Of a stretch of 64,000 bases of DNA, positions 25,200 to 32,926 are shown piece after piece. The stretch comes from Pseudomonas sp. EpS/L25. Its GTDB lineage: Bacteria > Pseudomonadota > Gammaproteobacteria > Pseudomonadales > Pseudomonadaceae. The position numbers were made by a program, and so were the translations under genes. A model generated the notes under the pieces. The model did no database searches. It had not been told where the DNA came from and worked only from the letters and a program-made list of their open reading frames with translations. The stretch is taken from the NCBI RefSeq assembly GCF_001512295.1, contig NZ_LNUP01000002.1:1553546-1617545 (forward strand), written 5' to 3'. How positions within the stretch are numbered: position 1 is the stretch's first letter; every line of letters starts with the position of its first letter.

Positions 25200-25370
25200 A
25201 GAACCTGTTCACGATCTGCTGGGCGTCGGCCAACCGCGTTGAAAATGGCCTGGGTCGCCAGCCCGGCCTGGGCGGCCCCGTCGCAATGCTCATTTACCAC
25301 TTGTAAACTCCGCTTCCTCAGCCATTTTCGTCTTGTTTGGCTCCAGCTCGCGAGATCGTGAACAGGTTCT
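25200..25370 (-). mobile_element. MITE-like element, copy 2 (well preserved)
   Basis: A 171-base element has near-perfect 17-base inverted ends: AGAACCTGTTCACGATCT at the left and AGATCGTGAACAGGTTCT at the right. Read on the minus strand it contains GGCTGAGGAAGCGGA and CAAGTGGTAAATGAGCATT, the core also found at 22103-22148 and 53128-53180. There is no coding capacity for a transposase. It fills most of the gap between the NCS1 permease and the LuxR-type regulator, and may influence that regulator's promoter. Confidence 0.7.
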
Positions 25371-25438
25371 AAGGCGAATCCCCGGTGAGCGGCCCGAGCG
25401 CGCCCCTCCACCTGGCGATCTCGCACCGGAGTGCCGTG

Positions 25439-26236
25439 ATGAATACACAAGACGTCGATGCCGTGGCCCGGTTGATCGCCGCCATCGGCAGTGCCACCCT
25501 GGGGCCGTACCTCTGTGGACTGCTGGATGGCGTGGTCGGCTACGATATGAGTTGCCTCTACCTGTTCCGCTTCGACCAGCCGGCCGAGCTGCTGCACGAT
25601 GGCTATCGGGGGCAGGTCGCCGTCCGTACCCTGGACGCCTACAGCCGCGGTGGCTACCTGCTCGATCCCTTCTACGTCGCCAGCATGAACCGCCATCCCG
25701 GCGGCCTGTGGCACATGAGCGAACTGGCCCCGGACAGTTTCTTCTCGTCCGGCTTCGCCATCTCGCCCGACCTGCACCCCTGCGTGTCGTCCACCCATGG
25801 CACCCAGATCGACGAGATCGGCTACATCGTCCATCTACAGACGCGCACCGCCCTGGTGTTCAGCCTGATGAAAGCGCAGGAGCACGGGGCCTTCGACGAA
25901 GCGGAGGTCGCCTATCTGCAGCGGCTGACGCCCCTGGTCAGCGCCACCCTGGAACAGCACGGTCGCCACTTGCCGCGCCACCTGGAGACCGCGGGCGCGG
26001 ACAGCCAGCTGGAAAGCGCCTTCGTCGGCGCCCTGGGGCAACTGACCGAGGCCCAGCGCCATATCGCCAAGTTGCTGCTGCAAGGCCACAGCAACGCTTC
26101 CATCGCGTGCCAGCTCGGTATCTCCGAAGGCACGGTGAAGGTGCACAAGCACAACCTCTACCAGCGGCTGGAGATTTCCAGCCATGCCGAGCTGTTCCGG
26201 CTGTTCATTGGCTACATCGCCCAGGCCGGGCGCTAG
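25439..26236 (+). CDS. LuxR-family transcriptional regulator (no LuxI partner)
   Basis: 265 residues from ATG 25439, with CGGAG upstream. The C-terminal LuxR helix-turn-helix is clear (about 198-258): LTEAQRHIAKLLLQGHSNASIACQLGISEGTVKVHKHNLYQRL. The N-terminal ~190 residues show no receiver Asp and do not match the autoinducer-binding W/Y/D pattern well. They contain YDMSCLYLFRFDQP and RGGYLLDPFYVASM, as in GAF-like sensors of LuxR proteins next to amino-acid or amine catabolic genes. No luxI is nearby. The adjacent SDR and NCS1 genes are plausible targets. Confidence 0.8.
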   Translation: MNTQDVDAVARLIAAIGSATLGPYLCGLLDGVVGYDMSCLYLFRFDQPAELLHDGYRGQVAVRTLDAYSRGGYLLDPFYVASMNRHPGGLWHMSELAPDSFFSSGFAISPDLHPCVSSTHGTQIDEIGYIVHLQTRTALVFSLMKAQEHGAFDEAEVAYLQRLTPLVSATLEQHGRHLPRHLETAGADSQLESAFVGALGQLTEAQRHIAKLLLQGHSNASIACQLGISEGTVKVHKHNLYQRLEISSHAELFRLFIGYIAQAGR

Positions 26237-26245
26237 GCCCGCCTG

Positions 26246-28261
26246 TCAGTGGCTATAGCCGGTCGGCTTGTTGCGGATGGTCTTGAGCAGGTCTTCCGGG
26301 CTGATGCTGGCGAGTGCCTTGGCGGCGGCCTGGCTGCCCGGTAGCGGCAGGTCGAGGATGTGGCCCTTCATCTTGCCCACCACGTGCATCTCGCAGGGTT
26401 TGCAGTCGAACTTCAGGGTCAGCACCTCGTCGCCATGCACCAGCTGCATGGGTGCGACCTTGGTGCGCACGCCGGTGACGCCCTTGGCCTGCTTGGGGCA
26501 GAGGTTGAAGGAGAAGCGCAGGCAGTGCTTGGTGATCATCACCGGCACCTCGCCCAGCTCTTCGTGGGCCTCGTAGGCGGCGTCGATCAGTTGTACGCCA
26601 TGGCGGTGATAGAAGTCGCGCGCCTTCTGGTTGTAGACGTTGTAGAGGAACGACAGGTGCGCCTCGGGGTAGACCGGCGGCGGAGTGGTCTCGGCCTTGC
26701 GACGGCCACGCGGATGGGCGGCGACGCGGGCCGCGGTCAGCTGTTCGATGGCCTCGCGGCGCAGCGCCTTGAGTTGCGAGTTGGGCACGAAGAAGGCCTG
26801 GGATGCGTCCAGGGCCACGTCCAGGGCGTGATACTCGGTGGTGCCCAGCTGGGTCAGTAGATCGCGCAGACCGTCCAGCGCCTGTTCCGGCTTGTTGGCC
26901 GCACCGAAGGGACCGTCCAGGGCGACCTGGACGCTCACGCCTTCCTCGCTGGTGGCGGTCAGTCGCAGGCGCTCTTCGCGCAGCTCGGCCTGCCAGCGCA
27001 CCCCGATACGCCGCTCGGCGCTGGTCTTGAGCAGCGCCTGCTGCCAGTTGTGGTCCAGGTTGCGTGATAGCGGATGGTTCGGCCGCAGGCGGAACAGCCC
27101 CTCGGGCATCTCGTTGGGCTCGACGCGATAGCGGTAGCGCTTCGCGCCGTCTTCCTCGAATTCGCTCTTCAGCTCGGCGACGTTGGCGCGGAAGCCCACC
27201 ACCTCGCGCTTGACCAGCACATTGAGGCCGTCGCCGTTGGACAGCGGCTCCTGGGTGACGGCGATGAAGTCGCGCTTGTTGACCTTCTCCACCTGACCCA
27301 CCGGCAGCCCGGTGAAGGTCGGCGAGTCGAAGGCGCCGATGTCCACCTTGCGCTCGGTGACGAAGTAGTCGGTGCTGCCGCGGTGAAAGGTCTTGTCCGG
27401 ATCAGGCACGAAGAAGTGCGCCGTACGACCGCTGGAGGCGCGGGCCAGGTCGCTGCGGTCTTCGAGAATCTCGTCGAGCAACTGGCGGTAGTAGGCGGTG
27501 ATGTTCTTCACGTAGCCCACGTCCTTGTAGCGCCCCTCGATCTTGAAGGAGCGGACCCCTGCCTCGACCAGGGCGCGCAGGTTGGCGCTCTGGTTGTTGT
27601 CCTTCATCGACAGCAGGTGTTTCTCGTAGGCGATGACCCCGCCTTTTTCGTCCTTGAGGGTGTAGGGCAGGCGACAGGCCTGGGAGCAGTCGCCGCGGTT
27701 GGCGCTGCGCCCGGTCTGGGCATGGGAGATGTTGCACTGGCCGGAGAAGGCCACGCACAGGGCGCCATGGATGAAGAATTCGATGGCCGCCTCGGTCTCG
27801 GCGGCGATAGCCGCGATTTCCTTGAGGTTCAGCTCGCGGGCCAGCACCAACTGGGAAAAGCCGGCCTGGTCGAGAAACCTGGCCCGGCCCAGGGTGCGGA
27901 TGTCGGTCTGGGTACTGGCGTGCAGCTCGATCGGCGGGATATCCAGCTCCAGCACGCCCATGTCCTGCACGATCAGCGCATCCACGCCGGCGTCGTACAG
28001 CTGATGGATCAGCCTGCGCGCCGGCTCCAGCTCATCGTCATGCAGGATGGTGTTGAGGGTGGTGAACACCCGCGCGTGGTAGCGCCGGGCGAAGGTCACC
28101 AACTCAGCGATCTCGCTGACCTCGTTGCAGGCATTGTGCCGCGCCCCAAAGCTCGGCCCGCCGATGTAGACGGCATCCGCCCCATGCAGGATGGCCTCCC
28201 GCGCGATACCGACATCGCGGGCAGGGCTGAGCAATTCCAGATGGTGCTTGGGCAGGGACAT
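26246..28261 (-). CDS. rlhA: RlhA-type U32 protein (23S rRNA C2501 hydroxylation)
   Basis: 671 residues, close to E. coli RlhA (YdcP). The family hydroxylates C2501 of 23S rRNA in a prephenate-dependent reaction and carries an Fe-S cluster. The U32 domain is at about 8-330, with LLSPARDVGIAREAILHGADAVYIGG, the substrate-site IHGALCVAFSGQCNIS and the cysteine cluster GDCSQACRLPY. The long C-terminal extension ends with FNLCPKQ and FDCKPCEMHVVGK, two further Cys-containing motifs of this subfamily. It is transcribed toward the LuxR gene and convergent with it (10 bases between stops). The AT-rich island starts just upstream of it. Confidence 0.88.
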   Translation of the reverse strand: MSLPKHHLELLSPARDVGIAREAILHGADAVYIGGPSFGARHNACNEVSEIAELVTFARRYHARVFTTLNTILHDDELEPARRLIHQLYDAGVDALIVQDMGVLELDIPPIELHASTQTDIRTLGRARFLDQAGFSQLVLARELNLKEIAAIAAETEAAIEFFIHGALCVAFSGQCNISHAQTGRSANRGDCSQACRLPYTLKDEKGGVIAYEKHLLSMKDNNQSANLRALVEAGVRSFKIEGRYKDVGYVKNITAYYRQLLDEILEDRSDLARASSGRTAHFFVPDPDKTFHRGSTDYFVTERKVDIGAFDSPTFTGLPVGQVEKVNKRDFIAVTQEPLSNGDGLNVLVKREVVGFRANVAELKSEFEEDGAKRYRYRVEPNEMPEGLFRLRPNHPLSRNLDHNWQQALLKTSAERRIGVRWQAELREERLRLTATSEEGVSVQVALDGPFGAANKPEQALDGLRDLLTQLGTTEYHALDVALDASQAFFVPNSQLKALRREAIEQLTAARVAAHPRGRRKAETTPPPVYPEAHLSFLYNVYNQKARDFYHRHGVQLIDAAYEAHEELGEVPVMITKHCLRFSFNLCPKQAKGVTGVRTKVAPMQLVHGDEVLTLKFDCKPCEMHVVGKMKGHILDLPLPGSQAAAKALASISPEDLLKTIRNKPTGYSH

Positions 28262-28638
28262 GGCGGTTCTTCTCGATCAGGTGGGGCACGGCAGGGTGGG
28301 TATTGTAGCGGGGGGGGAAGAGAGGTAGGGTACGCCTGAGGTACTGGGTGTTTATTAGCTTTGCAAAAAAAGGTTTCTTCCATCGTTTAAGTTGAATTGA
28401 TTGTGGTAGTAAAGGCGTTATGTTGATTGAGGATTTGAAAAGCTATAAGAAAGCTCCGCTCATTCCGAATATAATATATTTCCGAATTTAATAAAACAGG
28501 GGTCTGTTAAAGTGGGATGGGATTTCCAATGTGATCAGAGTGTAACTATTTTGTTGTGCACAAATTTTTCCACTGCAATAAAGAGTAGGAGTGCGGCATA
28601 ATCGGTATAGGCTAAAATTCTATAGCCCATACGTAGAG
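28262..28638. other. AT-rich left flank of the methyltransferase/GHKL island
   Basis: The base composition drops sharply at about 28340 and stays AT-rich to about 32215. No gene is supported here. I found no tRNA, integrase or obvious direct repeat that would mark an attachment site. Confidence 0.5.
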
Positions 28639-30723
28639 TTATGGTCCAATGTAAGACGAAAAATCAGTCTCGTCTAATTTTATTATCGCTAGAGAACTTT
28701 CGGTATTGCTATCTAGGTTTATCAAGATGTCGCATATGACCGCAAACAGTCCGCATTTGTTTGCGCACTCTTCGATTTTGGGTTTAGATAGGTAGCCAGA
28801 TGATGAGTGAGCTCCTACGTTGGATAGCTTAACTGCACTTCCAAATGCCTCTAAATCCAGAAGACTATTAAATATTTTAAAGCTGATTCCGCTGGCTTCG
28901 GATACTACTCTTAAGAGGTTTTGATTTTTCTTTAATAAAATTAATATGTACATGACTTCGAACATCAAGTCGGATTTTAGCTCGTTTTGCAGCCTTTGGT
29001 TCAATGTCTTTGTATTTATCTTTGCGAAGAATCGATTCTTCTTTTGGAGTATCTTTTTCGAAGAGATTTCGAGTATGCATCTCATTGAGCAAGCTATGAG
29101 CGGAAGGTAACTTTCTCTGTCGCGCGACTGATAGGCAATATCTATGCCGTTTATTAGGCTCGAAATTGTATTGTGGCTAATGCGGTATCCTGTCTCTGAC
29201 TCAATTGTAAAGAGGGATTTCTTCTGAGGTACCCCAGTAATGCTGGATGTCTTCTTGACGAATTTTAAAATTATCTCGTTAAGGGCTAGGCTCGTATGAG
29301 GGTCATGATATCGAAAGCCAATTGCTTTTTCGCATGGGGTTTCTACCGACTGTAAAATCCCGCTATCAGAAACGTCGCCATCAATTGTGACTTGTACCTC
29401 ATTTTTGGAGACGTCTTCACCAAGACTATTTTTTACTGAAAAAATATAATCAGCCAAGTAAATTTGGCTTGATGGTACATTCAGTTCAACAGGCAGGCCT
29501 CTATCAATTAGCACCTGCGCTACCTTTTTCTTGGCAGTGTCAGAATTTTCTGTTGGAGCAGCTTTTCCGGTAGGGATCTTGTTTTCTGATGTCTGTGACT
29601 GCAGTTCTCTTTTTAACTCAGAGCCAATGCTCTGAATGCGCTCATTAAGTTTCCTTAGGTTTTTCATTAGCCCTTTTGTTAGGGAGTTTTCTACAAAATT
29701 TGTTCTGTCCGAATTGAATTCTAGTTCCTCGCTTTGGCTTGTTAGGTTTACTCGCCCAATCATTTGGGGGAGTGAGTTGCTGGATTTAGATTTTCTAAGG
29801 ATATCTGGATCAAATATGGTCGTATTGTTGAAAAGGTTGCGATTAAAGTAGACTAAAGGGTATAAGGCATTGTCATGTGTTCTTCTGTTAAGTTTAGATA
29901 TGGATCCGTATTTTTTGCCTTGCTTTAAGCTAAATATTACTAGCTTTAAGTCTATGTGGTAGTCTTTTAAGTTTATGGGAGTGTCTAAGCCAGGAATGGA
30001 GCGTACTGGCTCGCCACGATGATAGAAGTTTAAAATATTTTGCTCTGAGTTGTACGTCACGTAAAAGAGTTGATTGCTTTCGCTCTCCTGGCGAAAGTCC
30101 TTTATTTTCTGAGTTGAGTAGGATGAATTATTTTCGATATCCACTTCTATATTGAATGTTTCGTCTTCGATTGCAGCAGCGAGTTTCTCCGAAACTCTCT
30201 CGTCCTCTAGGTCGGCTTGTAGCTCCTCAAGATCCCTCTGGTTTGAATAGATAACAATTGTGGTCCCCTTTTTTTCGCTTGGATTTGTCGTTATGGGTAT
30301 GGCTGTCCCTGTGAGATCTGTTTTAGATACTAGGGCAGATTTTTCAAGAGAAAACTTACTTTCAACACCATTTTTTGTAGTTGTCCATTCTACTCTATGG
30401 CCAAATTTGAATGCAGCTAGAAAACCCAGCCCTTTGGAACCTTGAGTTATTCTCTGGATCCCGTCTTGCTCAATGATTTGGCCATATTTTTTGGAACTAT
30501 ATGATATGTGAAATAGATTTTCTATTTCTGCTATGCTCATTCCATTTCCAGTGTCTGAAATGGTTATTGTCTCTTGGGAGCTAGAGATTTTTATTTTTAT
30601 ATTTGGCGAAAAAGCATCATAGGCGTTTTTTATTAATTCATTTAAAGCAAATAAAGATGATGGGATTTTTTGCGATAGCTCTTCTATTATTTTTCCGCCA
30701 AATTTCAAGGATGCTTGTGGCAT
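28639..30723 (-). CDS. GHKL-type ATPase with helical C-terminal domain, candidate defence protein
   Basis: 694 residues, Lys/Ser/Ile-rich, from AT-rich DNA. The N-terminal ATPase fold has the N-box ELIKNAYDAF (29-38), DTGNGM (57-62) and GSKGLGFLAAFKFG (95-108), as in Hsp90, MutL and MORC proteins, which clamp on DNA or partners in an ATP-driven cycle. A transducer-like region follows to about 360, then a linker with Ser/Thr/Lys repeats, and a beta-rich segment (about 415-500). The last ~150 residues are all helical, with CSMRCILEISSKK (about 546) and NVGAHSS (about 635), a pattern reminiscent of HEPN/DUF4145-type domains. Its start is 53 bases after the DNA methyltransferase stop, so the two form an operon. 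GHKL ATPases are known in restriction-modification loci; the exact family is not one I can name. Confidence 0.75.
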   Translation of the reverse strand: MPQASLKFGGKIIEELSQKIPSSLFALNELIKNAYDAFSPNIKIKISSSQETITISDTGNGMSIAEIENLFHISYSSKKYGQIIEQDGIQRITQGSKGLGFLAAFKFGHRVEWTTTKNGVESKFSLEKSALVSKTDLTGTAIPITTNPSEKKGTTIVIYSNQRDLEELQADLEDERVSEKLAAAIEDETFNIEVDIENNSSYSTQKIKDFRQESESNQLFYVTYNSEQNILNFYHRGEPVRSIPGLDTPINLKDYHIDLKLVIFSLKQGKKYGSISKLNRRTHDNALYPLVYFNRNLFNNTTIFDPDILRKSKSSNSLPQMIGRVNLTSQSEELEFNSDRTNFVENSLTKGLMKNLRKLNERIQSIGSELKRELQSQTSENKIPTGKAAPTENSDTAKKKVAQVLIDRGLPVELNVPSSQIYLADYIFSVKNSLGEDVSKNEVQVTIDGDVSDSGILQSVETPCEKAIGFRYHDPHTSLALNEIILKFVKKTSSITGVPQKKSLFTIESETGYRISHNTISSLINGIDIAYQSRDRESYLPLIACSMRCILEISSKKILQKKNRFFAKINTKTLNQRLQNELKSDLMFEVMYILILLKKNQNLLRVVSEASGISFKIFNSLLDLEAFGSAVKLSNVGAHSSSGYLSKPKIEECANKCGLFAVICDILINLDSNTESSLAIIKLDETDFSSYIGP

Positions 30724-30775
30724 GTAAGATTCCCTTCCGTGAGTAACTTAAAGATTTGGGTGTTTAATTTTGGGC

Positions 30776-32107
30776 TCAGCCCTTTTTCATTATCAGGACT
30801 TGTTCTTCGGTCATGGTTTGGGAGCGGCTGTTTCTGTTGGCCATTCTTTTATGGGGTATATTGCGATCTATTTCTATTAAAAATTTACAGCCACGAGCCT
30901 CTAATAATTCCCTTAAGATATTGTTTAATGGAATTTTTTGTCCAGAAATGTGCCTGTTTCCTAGTGTCCAAATGAGATAGCCTTTTGGTTTTATTCTAAA
31001 AAGCATATTGTCTAGTGAGTTATTCAAGTCCCTGATAAAGGAATATAAACGCACTGGCCCACTGTTTTCGTACCTAAGTAAGTGATCTAGGCTTGTTGAA
31101 AAGCTTTTTGACATGCCTCTTAGTTGGTCTATGCCTTTAACTTCCTTAGTATGTGATCCGCCAAGACTGGCTCTGTCAATCGCAGAGGCGTTCGATAACA
31201 ATTTGCTTGGCACTTTGTTTCGCAAATCGGCCGTGTCGATCCACATCAGAGGAAGATAAGAAAATTGCCCATAAGGTACAGTAGTAGAATTGTCACCATA
31301 TGGTGGGGAGGTAATCAGCATGTCATGCAGATTGTGCTCGCTTTTCTTGGGTTGAGTCTGGATATCTGATATGGAAAGATTGATGTCGCTCAGAAGGGTG
31401 GAGCCCGATAGTAGCCCTTGTCCTGCCAAGAGATCCATTTGTTCTTTCTTGAGCTCAAAGTTGAATTGAATTTTATTTTTAAAAATCTCAAGGCAAGACC
31501 CTATTTTGTCTATCTCATCTTGAGGTTTCATATGAAGTTTGTAGGTGGAGCTGCGAGAGTTGCAGCACCCTCTCACTGTGTCACTGAATGCAACCCAGAA
31601 AAATCTTCTGGCCCATTTGCTAGGCTCAGCCACTATGGCACGTCTGATTTTGCTCAGCTCAATCTGAACTCGAGGTATAAACCACTTTTCTATCTTTGGA
31701 AAGTTAACCTCTATAGAGTCTAGAGTGTCCCTGTGTAAGCGGTTGTTGAGCTCTAGGATTTTATGCTTGAGCGAGGGAATATAAAATGCGTCTGACTTCG
31801 TTTCGCAGGCGAGAATAGCTAGCGGATTAATGTCTACCCCTTGAAAGTTTAGCCCTCTCATCATTGCTTCGCCCATTGTTGTTCCTGATCCAACAAACGG
31901 GTCGAAGATGGACTTTATTTTAGATTGATGATTTAGAAAGATATCTATCAGCTCGCCTTGCATTTCAGGAACCATCATTGCGGGGTATTTAATGAATCCA
32001 TGGCAATGGGTTCGCTTCGATCTGCGAGAAAATGACCAATATTCTTTGTCTGTATTATGTAGCGAATTTATTTGCTTAATTATTTTGCTGTCTACAGAAA
32101 GCGACAC
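30776..32107 (-). CDS. DNA methyltransferase with TSPPY motif
   Basis: 443 residues from GTG 32107, which AAGGAG precedes at ideal spacing. The SAM-binding motif FDPFVGSGTTMGEAM (68-82) and the catalytic TSPPYGDN (267-274) identify a DNA amino-methyltransferase. TSPPY is the form usual in N4-cytosine enzymes, though N6-adenine cannot be excluded. The order is SAM motif first, catalytic motif second. The ~185 residues between probably include the target-recognition region. The C-terminus (KPKGYLIWTLGNRHISG, then MTEEQVLIMKKG) completes the catalytic fold. It is the first gene of a two-gene AT-rich operon with a GHKL ATPase; no restriction endonuclease is adjacent. An in-frame ATG (32179) with its own ribosome site is cut off by a TGA at 32161-32159. 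Confidence 0.85.
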   Translation of the reverse strand: MSLSVDSKIIKQINSLHNTDKEYWSFSRRSKRTHCHGFIKYPAMMVPEMQGELIDIFLNHQSKIKSIFDPFVGSGTTMGEAMMRGLNFQGVDINPLAILACETKSDAFYIPSLKHKILELNNRLHRDTLDSIEVNFPKIEKWFIPRVQIELSKIRRAIVAEPSKWARRFFWVAFSDTVRGCCNSRSSTYKLHMKPQDEIDKIGSCLEIFKNKIQFNFELKKEQMDLLAGQGLLSGSTLLSDINLSISDIQTQPKKSEHNLHDMLITSPPYGDNSTTVPYGQFSYLPLMWIDTADLRNKVPSKLLSNASAIDRASLGGSHTKEVKGIDQLRGMSKSFSTSLDHLLRYENSGPVRLYSFIRDLNNSLDNMLFRIKPKGYLIWTLGNRHISGQKIPLNNILRELLEARGCKFLIEIDRNIPHKRMANRNSRSQTMTEEQVLIMKKG

Positions 32108-32217
32108 GTCAAGCTCCTTTTGTCGTTCGCAGAGTGATAGGTCTCTTTCAATGCTATGTCAAACCTTTTCTGCGGTCATGTGATCTTTCCTTGCAGAAAG
32201 CTTGGAAAATAGCAAGT

Positions 32218-32631
32218 CTAGTTAGAAAGTAAACACTTCACCAGCGGCAACACCACCTCCCGCGTCAGCGGCGCCAACTCCAGCGCGTCCGCCTCAGCGA
32301 CCGACACCCACACCGCCTCTTCGATCTCAGCCGCCGCAATTGCCCGATCTCCTGGCTGCATCTCGACCCGATAGAGCGCGCAATCGACGGTGCAGCCCGG
32401 CTCGTTGGCTGCCGGTGCCTGGTAGTGCCCGACGAAGGTCGCGTCCTCTGGCGCCACGATCAGGCCCAGTTCTTCATTCAGTTCCCGTACCAGTGCCTCG
32501 AGCGGCTGCTCGCCATGATCCACCTTGCCGCCGGGCTGCATGAAGGCGGTGGTGCCGCGCTTGCGGACCAGCAGCAATTGCCGGTGCTCGTTCAGGAGGA
32601 GGGCGGCGGCGATGTGGATGACGGTCGTCAC
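32218..32631 (-). CDS. Nudix hydrolase
   Basis: 137 residues from a GTG at 32631 (VTTVIHIAAALLL); a longer start up to 32835 is possible, but that extension is Arg/Gly-rich and unlike Nudix proteins. The Nudix box is complete: GKVDHGEQPLEALVRELNEE followed by LGL fits Gx5Ex7REUxEExGU, which binds the metal for hydrolysis of a nucleoside-diphosphate-linked substrate. VRKRGTTAFMQPGGK before it is typical of MutT/NTP-pyrophosphohydrolase members. The substrate is not predictable. GC-rich coding resumes here, marking the right border of the AT-rich island. Confidence 0.85.
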   Translation of the reverse strand: MTTVIHIAAALLLNEHRQLLLVRKRGTTAFMQPGGKVDHGEQPLEALVRELNEELGLIVAPEDATFVGHYQAPAANEPGCTVDCALYRVEMQPGDRAIAAAEIEEAVWVSVAEADALELAPLTREVVLPLVKCLLSN

Positions 32632-32926
32632 TTTGGCACTCTTGGGTCGGATAGCGGGCTTGGGGCGCAGCGTCACGGGGGCGAGGGACCGGCAACGCGG
32701 ATTGCCAGTGTACCTTCCCTTCCGGTGCAAGGTTGCTGCGGGGGCGTTTCCGGTGCCGCGAATTTGGTCGCCGTAGGGCCGCCAGCAGTGCCCGCATCCA
32801 CAGCCAGTCCTCGCGCTACGGAAAGTGCAATCCAACCGACCTCATAACGTCACACAACCGCTCTAGCTTCGCCGCCCTGTAGCAACGTGTAACAAGTTGT
32901 ATCTACCTAGCTAAGGGGAAGCGTCG

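Noticed and set aside
30000-32200. Complete restriction-modification system
   Set aside because: I looked for a PD-(D/E)xK or HNH nuclease in both island genes and around them and saw none, so I call it only a candidate modification or defence pair.
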